Below are positions 25,273 through 33,224 of a DNA stretch of 64,000 bases, piece after piece. The first letter of the stretch is position 1; each line of letters starts with the position of its first letter. The notes beneath the pieces were generated by a model, which saw only the letters and a program-made list of their open reading frames with translations, was not told the DNA's origin and ran no database searches. The DNA is from Polaribacter sp. Lineage in GTDB: Bacteria; Bacteroidota; Bacteroidia; Flavobacteriales; Flavobacteriaceae. The position numbers were made by a program, and so were the translations under genes. The DNA lies in assembly GCA_029250685.1 (NCBI GenBank), contig JAQXEU010000028.1:78978-142977 (forward strand), written 5' to 3'.

Positions 25273-26610
25273 ATGTTAAAAACCGATATCAGTCGTAAAA
25301 AAATAAACAAACTGGCATTTCCTGCATTAGTTGCTGGAATCGCTGAACCGTTGCTTTCTATTACAGACACTGCAATTATTGGAAATATAGAAAACAATGC
25401 TGTAGAATCTTTAGCTGCAGTTGGAATTGTAGGCGCGTTTATTTCTATGTTAGTTTGGGTTTTTGGACAAATTAGAAGTGCAATTTCTGCTATTATTTCT
25501 CAATATATTGGCGCTGATAAATTGGAAGAAATTAAATCTTTACCATCACAAGCAATTACTATTGTTGTGCTTGTTAGTTTTTTAGTAATCGCAATTTCGT
25601 ATCCATTTTCTGAAGCTATTTTTAAATTTTATAATGCTACAGGAATTATTTTAGATTTTTCAGTTGATTATTTTAATATCCGAATTCTTGGCTTTCCATT
25701 TACACTTTTTACTTTCGCAATTTTTGGTGTTTTTAGAGGTTTACAAAACACGTATTATCCAATGTTAATTGCAATTACTGGCGCCGTTTTAAACATCATT
25801 TTAGATTATTTGTTTGTGTATGGTTTTGGTGATTTAATTCCGGCTATGTACATAAAAGGTGCCGCTTATGCTAGTGTAATTGCGCAAATTATAATGGCCA
25901 TTTTAGCTGCTGTTTTATTATTAAAAAAAACAAGTATTCCATTAAAAATTGTGCTACCAATACACCCAGAAATAAAACGCTTATTAGGGATGATTTTGAA
26001 CTTATTCGTAAGAACATTGGCTTTAAATTTAGCATTATATTTCGGAACAGCGTACGCAACTTCTTACGGAAAAGAATACATTGCTGCTTATACAATCGGA
26101 TTAAACTTATGGTTGTTAGGTGCTTTTATGATTGATGGATATTCTAGCGTTGGCAATATTTTATCAGGAAAATTATTAGGCCAAAAAGACTTCAAAACAC
26201 TCATCGATTTGAATAAAAAACTATTAAAATATGCTTTTGTTTTAGGGTGTTTTTTTATTCTTTTAGGGAGTGTTTTTTACAAACCAATCGGAACGATTTT
26301 TACCAAAGAGGCAGCCGTTTTAGACCAGTTTTATTTAGTGTTCTGGGTTGTTTTAGCGATGCAGCCTTTATGCGCAATGACGTTTATTTTTGACGGCACC
26401 TTTAAAGGCTTAGGGAAAATGAAATACCTAAGAAATGTACTGATATTCGCAACGCTAATTGGTTTTGTTCCGACATTATTTTTATTCGATTATTTAGACT
26501 TTAAATTGTACGCTATTTGGATTGCGTTTACCGTTTGGATGTTCTTTAGAGGCATTTTTTTATTTTTTAAATTCAAAAGAAAATTTTCTCCACTAGCACA
26601 AAAGCAGTAA
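25273..26610 (+). CDS. MATE family multidrug/toxin efflux transporter
   Basis: The 445-residue inner membrane protein has twelve predicted helices in two six-helix halves. It has typical MATE segments: KLAFPALVAGIAEPLLSITD in helix 1 and GVFRGLQNTYYPM after helix 4. Such carriers export organic cations or drugs using a Na+ or H+ gradient, and the DinF-like subset is suggested by the helix 1 sequence; the substrate is unknown. TTG at 25270 and ATG at 25273 are adjacent; ATG is chosen. The crotonase-like gene follows 25 bases later. Confidence 0.92.
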   Translation: MLKTDISRKKINKLAFPALVAGIAEPLLSITDTAIIGNIENNAVESLAAVGIVGAFISMLVWVFGQIRSAISAIISQYIGADKLEEIKSLPSQAITIVVLVSFLVIAISYPFSEAIFKFYNATGIILDFSVDYFNIRILGFPFTLFTFAIFGVFRGLQNTYYPMLIAITGAVLNIILDYLFVYGFGDLIPAMYIKGAAYASVIAQIIMAILAAVLLLKKTSIPLKIVLPIHPEIKRLLGMILNLFVRTLALNLALYFGTAYATSYGKEYIAAYTIGLNLWLLGAFMIDGYSSVGNILSGKLLGQKDFKTLIDLNKKLLKYAFVLGCFFILLGSVFYKPIGTIFTKEAAVLDQFYLVFWVVLAMQPLCAMTFIFDGTFKGLGKMKYLRNVLIFATLIGFVPTLFLFDYLDFKLYAIWIAFTVWMFFRGIFLFFKFKRKFSPLAQKQ

Positions 26611-26635
26611 ATTTGAATACAAATCAAAAATCAGC

Positions 26636-27403
26636 ATGACAACTAACCGAGCAGAAGGAAGTTTATTTACCAAGATTGAAAAGAGCATTGCAACGATAGA
26701 GTTTGGTCATCCAGCAAGCAACTCTTTCCCAAGTGTTTTATTGGATCGATTGACAAAAGAATTGCAACGTATTTCTACGATTGATGCTGTTAATGTAATC
26801 ATTTTAAAATCTGAAGGCGAAAAGGCATTTTGTGCTGGCGCTTCTTTTGATGAATTGGTTGCGATTGATAATTTAGAAGATGGAAAAAAATTCTTTTCAG
26901 GTTTTGCAAATGTTATCAATGCCATGCGAACGTGTTCTAAATTGATTATTGGTTCTGTTCAAGGAAAAGTTGTTGGCGGTGGTGTTGGCCTAGCATCAGC
27001 TTGTGATTATGTATTAGCAACCGAAGCAGCTTCTATAAAATTATCAGAATTAACAATTGGAATTGGACCTTTTGTAATTGCTCCGGCTGTAGAGCGTAAA
27101 ATTGGTTTGGCTGGACTTTCTGAATTAACATTAGCAGCAACCGAATGGAAAACTGCGTATTGGGCAAAAGAAAAAGGGTTGTTTGCTAAGGTTTTTGCAA
27201 CGCAAGATGAGTTGCTAAAAGAAACGCAAAACTTAGCAGAAAAGTTAGCATCATACAATTCTGAAGCAACTGCAAACATGAAAAAAAATTTTTGGCAAGG
27301 AACAGAAAATTGGAATTCTTTATTAATTGAAAGAGCAGAAATTACGGGAAAACTAGTTTTATCTGAATTCACCAAAAATGCATTATCAAAATTTAAAAAA
27401 TAG
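26636..27403 (+). CDS. Enoyl-CoA hydratase/isomerase (crotonase) family protein
   Basis: The 255-residue protein has the crotonase fold with both oxyanion-hole segments: EKAFCAGASFDEL at about residues 61-73 and GKVVGGGVGLASACDYVLAT at about residues 104-123. The region that supplies catalytic glutamates in true hydratases reads SELTIGIGPFVIAPAVERKIG; one Glu is present, but the reaction cannot be fixed from sequence. Candidates include methylglutaconyl-CoA hydratase-like or other short-chain acyl-CoA steps in amino acid breakdown. A 31-codon gene follows 5 bases later. Confidence 0.87.
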   Translation: MTTNRAEGSLFTKIEKSIATIEFGHPASNSFPSVLLDRLTKELQRISTIDAVNVIILKSEGEKAFCAGASFDELVAIDNLEDGKKFFSGFANVINAMRTCSKLIIGSVQGKVVGGGVGLASACDYVLATEAASIKLSELTIGIGPFVIAPAVERKIGLAGLSELTLAATEWKTAYWAKEKGLFAKVFATQDELLKETQNLAEKLASYNSEATANMKKNFWQGTENWNSLLIERAEITGKLVLSEFTKNALSKFKK

Positions 27404-27408
27404 AAAAT

Positions 27409-27504
27409 ATGGGAGCAGATTATTTATTTTTAGGATTGGCTGTATTATTAGCAATCATGTACTTTTACAACAAGTTCAATGCAAATAGAAATAAAAGAAA
27501 ATAG
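27409..27504 (+). CDS. 31-residue single-pass membrane microprotein
   Basis: An ATG at 27409 opens a 31-codon frame, MGADYLFLGLAVLLAI then MYFYNKFNANRNKRK. It has one hydrophobic helix (about residues 5-20) and a strongly basic tail predicted to stay in the cytoplasm. It fits tightly between two genes: 5 bases after the crotonase stop and 1 base before the QueD-like ATG, exactly what an operon member would do. It is too short for usual gene finders. No known family is recognised. Tight packing plus a clean membrane-protein pattern argues that it is real. Confidence 0.6.
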   Translation: MGADYLFLGLAVLLAIMYFYNKFNANRNKRK

Positions 27505-27505
27505 C

Positions 27506-27955
27506 ATGAGTACAATAAGAATTACAAAGCAATTTAATTTTGAAACGGGTCATGCATTATACGGTTATGACGGAAAATGTAAAAATGTTCACGGGCATTC
27601 TTACAAACTTTCTGTTACCGTAATCGGGCAACCAATTACAGATAGTTCTCAAGTTAAATACGGAATGGTTATTGATTTTTCTGATCTAAAAAAGATTGTG
27701 AAAGAAGAAGTTGTCGATGTATTTGATCATGCAACTGTGTTTAATCAAAATACGCCACACATCGAATTGGCAAAAGAGTTAAAACAACGTGACCATCATG
27801 TTATTTTGGTCGATTATCAACCTACAAGTGAAATGATGGTGATTGATTTTGCAGATAAAATCAGAAAAAGATTACCCGAAAATATTGCGTTATTTTCATT
27901 GCGATTACAAGAAACTGAAACCAGTTTTGCAGAGTGGTTTGCTAGTGATAATTAG
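27506..27955 (+). CDS. 6-carboxytetrahydropterin synthase / 6-pyruvoyl-tetrahydropterin synthase family
   Basis: The 149-residue protein has the QueD/PTPS fold. Zinc histidines lie in FETGHALYG and VHGHSYKL, the catalytic cysteine is in YDGKCKNVHG, and the conserved C-terminal LQETETSFAEW contains the pterin-anchoring Glu. QueD converts dihydroneopterin triphosphate to 6-carboxytetrahydropterin in queuosine synthesis; pterin or other uses are possible for the family. The ATG at 27506 is one base after the microprotein stop and gives the usual N-terminus; an in-frame ATG at 27479 would overlap the microprotein. Confidence 0.9.
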   Translation: MSTIRITKQFNFETGHALYGYDGKCKNVHGHSYKLSVTVIGQPITDSSQVKYGMVIDFSDLKKIVKEEVVDVFDHATVFNQNTPHIELAKELKQRDHHVILVDYQPTSEMMVIDFADKIRKRLPENIALFSLRLQETETSFAEWFASDN

Positions 27956-27981
27956 TTCCTAACTCCCGCTTGAACTGGAAA

Positions 27982-28548
27982 TTACTTACCATTAAAAGTG
28001 TTCATCGTATTTGACATTCCTGCAGTTCCAAAAGAAGTAATTAAATTACATGAAACTGGAATACGCTCTATTAGCAAACTTGTTTCTTCTTTAGACCATT
28101 TATTTAACACAAAATCTACTTGTCGTCCTTTCGAATAATCAGCACCAACACCAAATCTAAATCTTGGATAATTTGTTGTGTTTAATTTCTCTTGAATATC
28201 TTTCAATCCGTTATGTCCACCAGCAGAACCTTTTCCTTTTAGGCGAATTGTTCCAAAATCGATATTTAAATCGTCTGTAATTATCAACGTATTTTCAATC
28301 GAAATTTTTTCTTTGTCCATCCAATATTTAACTGCTTTTCCACTTAAGTTCATAAACGTACTTGGTTTAAGTAATACAAAAGTTCTTCCTTTAAATCGGA
28401 AAGTAGCTACATCACCTAATTTATCAGTTTCAAAAGTGGCATCATAATCTTTAGCTAAAGCATCTAGTATTTTAAAACCAATATTATGACGCGTATCCTC
28501 GTATTTCTCTCCAATATTTCCTAAGCCAACAATTAAAAATTTCTTCAT
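27982..28548 (-). CDS. pth: Aminoacyl-tRNA hydrolase (peptidyl-tRNA hydrolase)
   Basis: Pth releases peptides from peptidyl-tRNA that has dropped off ribosomes. The 188-residue protein shows VGLGNIGEKYEDTRHNIG with the catalytic His at about residue 21, KPSTFMNLSG, the DDLNIDFG segment and GGHNGLKDI, all family signatures. The ATG at 28548 gives the usual MKKFLIVGLGN start. rplY lies upstream on the same strand but a strong terminator separates them. The rplY-pth neighbourhood is common in bacteria. Confidence 0.95.
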   Translation of the reverse strand: MKKFLIVGLGNIGEKYEDTRHNIGFKILDALAKDYDATFETDKLGDVATFRFKGRTFVLLKPSTFMNLSGKAVKYWMDKEKISIENTLIITDDLNIDFGTIRLKGKGSAGGHNGLKDIQEKLNTTNYPRFRFGVGADYSKGRQVDFVLNKWSKEETSLLIERIPVSCNLITSFGTAGMSNTMNTFNGK

Positions 28549-28561
28549 ATGGTACAAAAAT

Positions 28562-28595
28562 AAAAAAAGCGTTACAATAAAGTAACGCTTTTTTT
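28562..28595. terminator. Intrinsic terminator between rplY and pth
   Basis: Perfect 14-bp arms AAAAAAAGCGTTAC / GTAACGCTTTTTTT surround a 6-base loop. It follows rplY on the minus strand and lies 14 bases before pth, so pth expression needs read-through or a separate start. Confidence 0.85.
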
Positions 28596-28616
28596 AATTA
28601 TAAGAATAATTTATGT

Positions 28617-29237
28617 TTATTCTGCTGCTGGAGCTTCTGCTGCTGCTTCAGTTCCTTCTTCAGTTTCATCTTCAGTTTCTAAATCTTCTGTTGCATTACG
28701 AGACATTCTTACTTGTACTACAACCGTATTATCTGGGTGTAAGAATGTACAGTTTTTACTATCGATGTCAGTTATAAATAATTTACTTCCGATTTTCAAT
28801 TTAGAAATATCTGCATTGAAAAAATCTGGCAAGTTGCCCGGTAAAGCTTTTACTCTTAATTTACGCTTTGGAAAACGTAAAGAACCTCCATTTAAAACTC
28901 CTGGAGCACTACCTACCAAGTGTACTGGAATGTTCATTGTAACTTCTTTATCATCAAATAACTGATAAAAATCAATGTGTATGATTCTGTCTGTTACTGG
29001 GTGAAATTGAATGTCTTGTAAAATAGCTGCTACTTTTTGACCATCTAACTCAATCGTTGCAGTATATACATTTGGAGTATAAACAAGTTTTTTAAATGCC
29101 AATTCTGGCGCTGAAAAATGCATTGGCTTGTCTCCTCCGTATATAACGCAAGGAACCTGACCAGCATTACGTAAGGCTTTAGTTGCTACTTTACCTACGC
29201 TTTCTCTTTGAGATCCTTTGATTGTAATTGATTTCAT
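28617..29237 (-). CDS. rplY: Large-subunit ribosomal protein bL25 (Ctc form)
   Basis: The 206-residue protein is the long CTC/TL5 form of bL25, which binds 5S rRNA. It has an N-terminal bL25 domain (about residues 1-90, [29 protein letters not shown]) and a C-terminal beta domain (to about 180). The tail is rich in Glu, Thr and Ala ([15 protein letters not shown]), common in Bacteroidota. It lies 26 bases downstream of prs on the same strand, a conserved prs-rplY-pth order. Confidence 0.95.
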   Translation of the reverse strand: MKSITIKGSQRESVGKVATKALRNAGQVPCVIYGGDKPMHFSAPELAFKKLVYTPNVYTATIELDGQKVAAILQDIQFHPVTDRIIHIDFYQLFDDKEVTMNIPVHLVGSAPGVLNGGSLRFPKRKLRVKALPGNLPDFFNADISKLKIGSKLFITDIDSKNCTFLHPDNTVVVQVRMSRNATEDLETEDETEEGTEAAAEAPAAE

Positions 29238-29263
29238 TACTTTTATTTAATTATTGTTAATAT

Positions 29264-30205
29264 TTACATTAAAAATTGTCCGCTAATGCTAGTGTTCTCT
29301 TGAACTTTCTGCATTATGTCTGCGAATAAAGGGGCGCAAGATACAACTTTTATCTTAGAACTTTCTCTTTTTAAAGGAATTGTATCTGACACGATTAACT
29401 CAATTAAATCAGACTCTTCTATGCGCTCTATTGCGGTTCCAGAAAGTATTGGATGTGTACAAATTGCACGCACACTTAACGCGCCTCTTTCCATCATTAT
29501 ATTTGCTGCTTTTGCCAATGTTCCTCCAGTGTCAATCATATCATCAACCAGAATAACATTTTTACCTTGAACGTCACCAATCAATTCCATGTGAGAAATT
29601 ACATTGGCTTTTTTACGTTGTTTGTAACAAATAACTACATCAGAATCTAAATATTTAGAATAGGCATACGCTCTTTTAGAACCACCCATATCTGGGGATG
29701 CAATTGTTAAATTGTCTAACCCTAACGATTTTACGTAGGGTAAAAATATTGTTGAAGCAAACATATGGTCAACAGGTTTTTCGAAAAAACCTTGAATTTG
29801 ATCAGCATGTAAATCCATTGTCATAATTCTAGTTGCACCTGCAGCTTGCAATAAATTTGCAACTAATTTTGCGCCAATTGCAACTCTCGGTTTGTCTTTT
29901 CTATCTTGTCTTGCCCACCCAAAATATGGTATAACTGCTGTTACGTGTCTTGCCGATGCTCTTTTTGCAGCATCAATCATCAATAACATTTGCATTAAAT
30001 TATCAGAATTTGGAAATGTTGAACCAATGATAAATATTCTTCTACCACGAATAGATTCCTCAAAAGCAGGTTGAAATTCACCATCACTAAAATGAGTTGT
30101 AGTTACTTTACCTAATTTTGCACCATATTCTTTGGCAATTTTCTCTGCTAATTCTACACTTTGAGAACAAGCAAATATCTTTGGAGTTAACTGATTTGAA
30201 GACAT
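29264..30205 (-). CDS. prs: Ribose-phosphate pyrophosphokinase
   Basis: This enzyme makes PRPP from ribose-5-phosphate and ATP, feeding purine, pyrimidine, histidine and tryptophan synthesis as well as the salvage enzyme Upp encoded earlier in the window. The 313-residue protein has the flexible-loop region RQDRKDKPRVAIGAKLVANL, the signature DLHADQIQGFF (about residues 136-146), and the PRPP-binding VILVDDMIDTGGT (about 222-234). It heads the prs-rplY unit, with a promoter-like element at 30245-30252. Confidence 0.97.
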   Translation of the reverse strand: MSSNQLTPKIFACSQSVELAEKIAKEYGAKLGKVTTTHFSDGEFQPAFEESIRGRRIFIIGSTFPNSDNLMQMLLMIDAAKRASARHVTAVIPYFGWARQDRKDKPRVAIGAKLVANLLQAAGATRIMTMDLHADQIQGFFEKPVDHMFASTIFLPYVKSLGLDNLTIASPDMGGSKRAYAYSKYLDSDVVICYKQRKKANVISHMELIGDVQGKNVILVDDMIDTGGTLAKAANIMMERGALSVRAICTHPILSGTAIERIEESDLIELIVSDTIPLKRESSKIKVVSCAPLFADIMQKVQENTSISGQFLM

Positions 30206-30244
30206 TTAGTTGTGTTTTGTTTTAAGTTAGTTTGTTGTTAGATG

Positions 30245-30252
30245 CAAAAGTA
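30245..30252 (-). promoter_or_regulatory. Candidate promoter for prs-rplY
   Basis: On the minus strand this reads TACTTTTG, an exact TAnnTTTG element 40 bases upstream of prs. Confidence 0.45.
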
Positions 30253-30332
30253 AAAATATTTAATGAGTTGTGTGGTTTTTTATGCTTTAATACTAAAATT
30301 ATTTTTTTAGATTTGCAGTCCGATATTATTAT

Positions 30333-30414
30333 GCTCGAGTGGCGGAATTGGTAGACGCGCTGGATTCAAAATCCAGTTCTTTCGGGAGTGTGGGTTCGAT
30401 TCCCACCTCGAGTA
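30333..30414 (+). tRNA. tRNA-Leu (anticodon CAA)
   Basis: A class II tRNA with a long variable arm. The acceptor strand GCTCGAG pairs with CTCGAGT (first pair G-U). The D-arm contains GGAATTGGTAGACGC. The anticodon stem CTGGA / TCCAG encloses the loop TTCAAAA with anticodon CAA at 30367-30369, reading UUG. The T-arm is GTGGG-TTCGATT-CCCAC. The discriminator base is A at 30414. CCA is not encoded. Confidence 0.97.
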
Positions 30415-30420
30415 CAAAAT

Positions 30421-30450
30421 AAAACCTCAACACTTTGTTGAGGTTTTGTT
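30421..30450 (+). terminator. Terminator after tRNA-Leu
   Basis: Arms AAAACCTCAAC and GTTGAGGTTTT around a 5-base loop are followed by a T-rich stretch, 6 bases after the tRNA. Confidence 0.85.
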
Positions 30451-30541
30451 TTGTTAGAAAGATATTTTGTAATTTCACAAGATTCATTACATTACTCTTT
30501 CAACTCTTTGATGTTAGATGTTTACTTTAATAATTTCATTC

Positions 30542-31597
30542 ATGAAAACATATCAATCTTTTTATCTTTTTGCTGTTGTAATTATATTATTATCATGTGA
30601 ATCTAATTCGAAAAAAAAATCTTCTTTACTAGCAAATGATGCTCCTAATGGAATGATTTGGGTGGCTCAAAAAACTTTTATGATGGGCGCAAGAAGTGAT
30701 GATAAGATGGCAATGTCAAGAGAAAAACCTTCTCATTCTGTTACCGTTTCGGGATTCTATATAGATGAAACTGAAGTGACCAATGCTCAGTTTAGAAAAT
30801 TTATTAATGAAACCAAGTATTTAACAGTTGCAGAAAGACCAATTGATTGGAATGAAATGAAAAAACAGTTGCCAGCAGGAACCCAAAAACCTCATGATTC
30901 TTTATTAAAGCCAGGAAGTTTAATATTTAATAAAAACCTAAAAGCGGTTGCTTCTATGGATAACTATTATCAATGGTGGACATGGAAAACGGGCGCTAAT
31001 TGGAAGCAGCCGTATGGAGAAGGAACCAACATTGATAGAAAAGATAATTTCCCTGTTGTTCATGTTTCTTATGAAGATGCTTTAGCATATTGCAAATGGG
31101 CAAATAGAAGATTACCTACTGAAGCTGAATGGGAGTCTGCAGCATTAGGTACAAAAACGAGTTCAATTTTTACTTGGGGGAATGATGTCTCAAAATTAAA
31201 TGAAATGGCCAATACTTGGCAAGGTGTTTTTCCTGTTAAAAATCAATCTATGGATGGTTTTGAATATATTTCTCCAATAAAATCTTTTCCAGCAAATAGC
31301 ATAGGTATTTATGATATGACTGGAAATGTCTGGGAATTAACAAGCGATTGGTTTCATATAAATTACTACCAACAAATAGTAGGTAAAAAGCTAGTAAATC
31401 CAAAAGGGGCAACTGAATCTTATAATCCGCAGAATCCTTATCAAAAAGAAAAAGTTATGAAAGGTGGCTCTTTTTTGTGTCACGAATCTTATTGTGCAAG
31501 TTTTAGGATATCAGCAAGAATGGCATCTGCAATGGATACAGGATCAGATCATCTTGGCTTTAGAACTGTTGCAACTCAAAAAATGTTAAAAAATTGA
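30542..31597 (+). CDS. Formylglycine-generating enzyme (SUMF1 type), predicted lipoprotein
   Basis: The 351-residue protein begins with a lipoprotein-like signal (VVIILLSC, lipidation at C19). The rest is a SUMF1/FGE-sulfatase domain: PNGMIWVAQKTFMMGARSDD, DETEVTNAQFRKFINET, RRLPTEAEWESAA and LGFRTV. The segment GGSFLCHESYC holds C313 and C318, at the spacing of the paired copper-binding active cysteines of human FGE (C336/C341), so it looks catalytically complete, unlike many Bacteroidota SUMF1-domain proteins. The sulfatase gene follows 73 bases later, its likely substrate. The ATG at 30542 is chosen over a start 24 bases upstream because it begins the signal peptide. Confidence 0.9.
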   Translation: MKTYQSFYLFAVVIILLSCESNSKKKSSLLANDAPNGMIWVAQKTFMMGARSDDKMAMSREKPSHSVTVSGFYIDETEVTNAQFRKFINETKYLTVAERPIDWNEMKKQLPAGTQKPHDSLLKPGSLIFNKNLKAVASMDNYYQWWTWKTGANWKQPYGEGTNIDRKDNFPVVHVSYEDALAYCKWANRRLPTEAEWESAALGTKTSSIFTWGNDVSKLNEMANTWQGVFPVKNQSMDGFEYISPIKSFPANSIGIYDMTGNVWELTSDWFHINYYQQIVGKKLVNPKGATESYNPQNPYQKEKVMKGGSFLCHESYCASFRISARMASAMDTGSDHLGFRTVATQKMLKN

Positions 31598-31670
31598 AAT
31601 TAATTTAAAAATCTAAAAGTTGGAAACAACAGCTAAATCAATTAGTTTTATCAAACAAAATTTTAAAAGC

Positions 31671-33188
31671 ATGAAAAATACTTTCCTCCTATTCTTAATT
31701 ATTTTAGTTTCTTCTTGTAAAATTGAAAAGCCAAAAGAAACACAAAAACCAAATATCCTTTGGGTGTTTTTAGAAGATACTGCACCACTATTAAGTGCTT
31801 ATGGAGAGAATTTAATTTCAACCCCAAACATTGATAGTTTAGCAAAAAAAGGCGTTTTATATACCAATGTTTTTATGCCTGCCCCTGTTTGTTCTGCAAG
31901 TAGATCTAGTATTATTACTGGAGTTATGGCTACCAGTTTTGGAGCACAAAATCATCATAGTTCAAGAACAAAAGAATCTGCGATTCATTTACCAGAAGGA
32001 TTTAAAACAATTCCTGAGGTTTTTAAAGAAGCCGGATATTTCACTTTTAATAACGGGAAAGATGATTACAACTTTGTCTATGACAGATTAGAATTATACA
32101 GTCAAGATTATAAAGTACATCCGCTGTATGGAAAAACTGGAGTTCGTTTAGATTTGACGAAATTAAAAGACAAGCAGCCTTTCTTTGGGCAAATTCAAAT
32201 GTACGGTGGAAAGGAAATTTTTTCATCAACATTTAAAGAACGAGTGAAAACTCCTGTAGATAGATCTAAAATAAAACTACCTCCATATTTACCAAATCAC
32301 CCAGTAATTATTGAAGAATATGCAAATCATTTAGATGCCATTCAAATTACAGATGATAAGTTTGGTGAAATCATTCAAAAATTAAGAACAGATAATGTCT
32401 TAGAGAATACAATTGTGTTCTTCTTTTCTGATCACGGAATGCGAATGACAAGGAATAAACAATTTTTATACGATGGTGGTATTCAAGTTCCGTTGATTAT
32501 AGCAGATTTCACCAAAAACAATAAAAATTTAATTCACGGAAAAACGAATACCAATTTAATTAATGGATTGGATTTAGGAACAGGTTCTTTAGTGTTGGCT
32601 GGAATTAAAATTCCTGATTATATGGAAGGGCAAAATATGTTTAACGATGAAGACAATCGTGAGTATGTAATTTCTACAAGAGATCGATGTGATTTCACTA
32701 TTGATAGAATTCGTTCTGTGCGTTCTAAAGAATATAAATACATCAAAAATTTCTTAACTGACAGACCTTATTCTCAACCAACTTATATGGATGTTGATGG
32801 AATTGACTTTATAAAAACCATGCATCAATTGCATAAAGACAAAAAGCTAAACCCAATTCAAGACAGGTTTATGTCAGATTACAGACCTTCGGAAGAGCTA
32901 TACGATATAATAAATGACCCTTTTGAATTGAAAAACTTGGCAGAAGATCCAAATTATAAAACTGTTTTGCAGAAATACGCTGGAGTTTTAGAGAATTGGA
33001 TTCAAGAAACTGACGATAAAGGGCAATACCCAGAAGACGAAGAAAATTTAAAATTAATGTTAGGTATTTGGGGTAAACATGCTGTAAATCCAGAATATGA
33101 ACCTTTAAGAAAAAAGTATCCAAACTTAGCAAGTTCACAGTTCTATTTAAAAAGCGAACCTTTTAAATCTGTTCAATTTAAAGAATAA
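31671..33188 (+). CDS. Sulfatase, predicted lipoprotein
   Basis: The 505-residue alkaline-phosphatase-superfamily sulfatase starts with a lipoprotein signal (FLLFLIILVSSC, C16). The early metal-site segment NILWVFLEDTAP precedes the formylglycine site PVCSASRSS, with C74 in the C-x-(P/A)-x-R context; Ala takes the usual Pro position. The later metal-site segment FFFSDHGMRMTRNKQFLYDGG follows. C74 would be oxidised to formylglycine, most likely by the enzyme encoded immediately upstream. Substrates of such marine flavobacterial enzymes are typically sulfated polysaccharides or host glycans, but no glycoside hydrolase or SusCD pair lies nearby to name one. Confidence 0.93.
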   Translation: MKNTFLLFLIILVSSCKIEKPKETQKPNILWVFLEDTAPLLSAYGENLISTPNIDSLAKKGVLYTNVFMPAPVCSASRSSIITGVMATSFGAQNHHSSRTKESAIHLPEGFKTIPEVFKEAGYFTFNNGKDDYNFVYDRLELYSQDYKVHPLYGKTGVRLDLTKLKDKQPFFGQIQMYGGKEIFSSTFKERVKTPVDRSKIKLPPYLPNHPVIIEEYANHLDAIQITDDKFGEIIQKLRTDNVLENTIVFFFSDHGMRMTRNKQFLYDGGIQVPLIIADFTKNNKNLIHGKTNTNLINGLDLGTGSLVLAGIKIPDYMEGQNMFNDEDNREYVISTRDRCDFTIDRIRSVRSKEYKYIKNFLTDRPYSQPTYMDVDGIDFIKTMHQLHKDKKLNPIQDRFMSDYRPSEELYDIINDPFELKNLAEDPNYKTVLQKYAGVLENWIQETDDKGQYPEDEENLKLMLGIWGKHAVNPEYEPLRKKYPNLASSQFYLKSEPFKSVQFKE

Positions 33189-33224
33189 TATTTCATACTT
33201 TTAAAGCTAACGAAACCTTTTACC

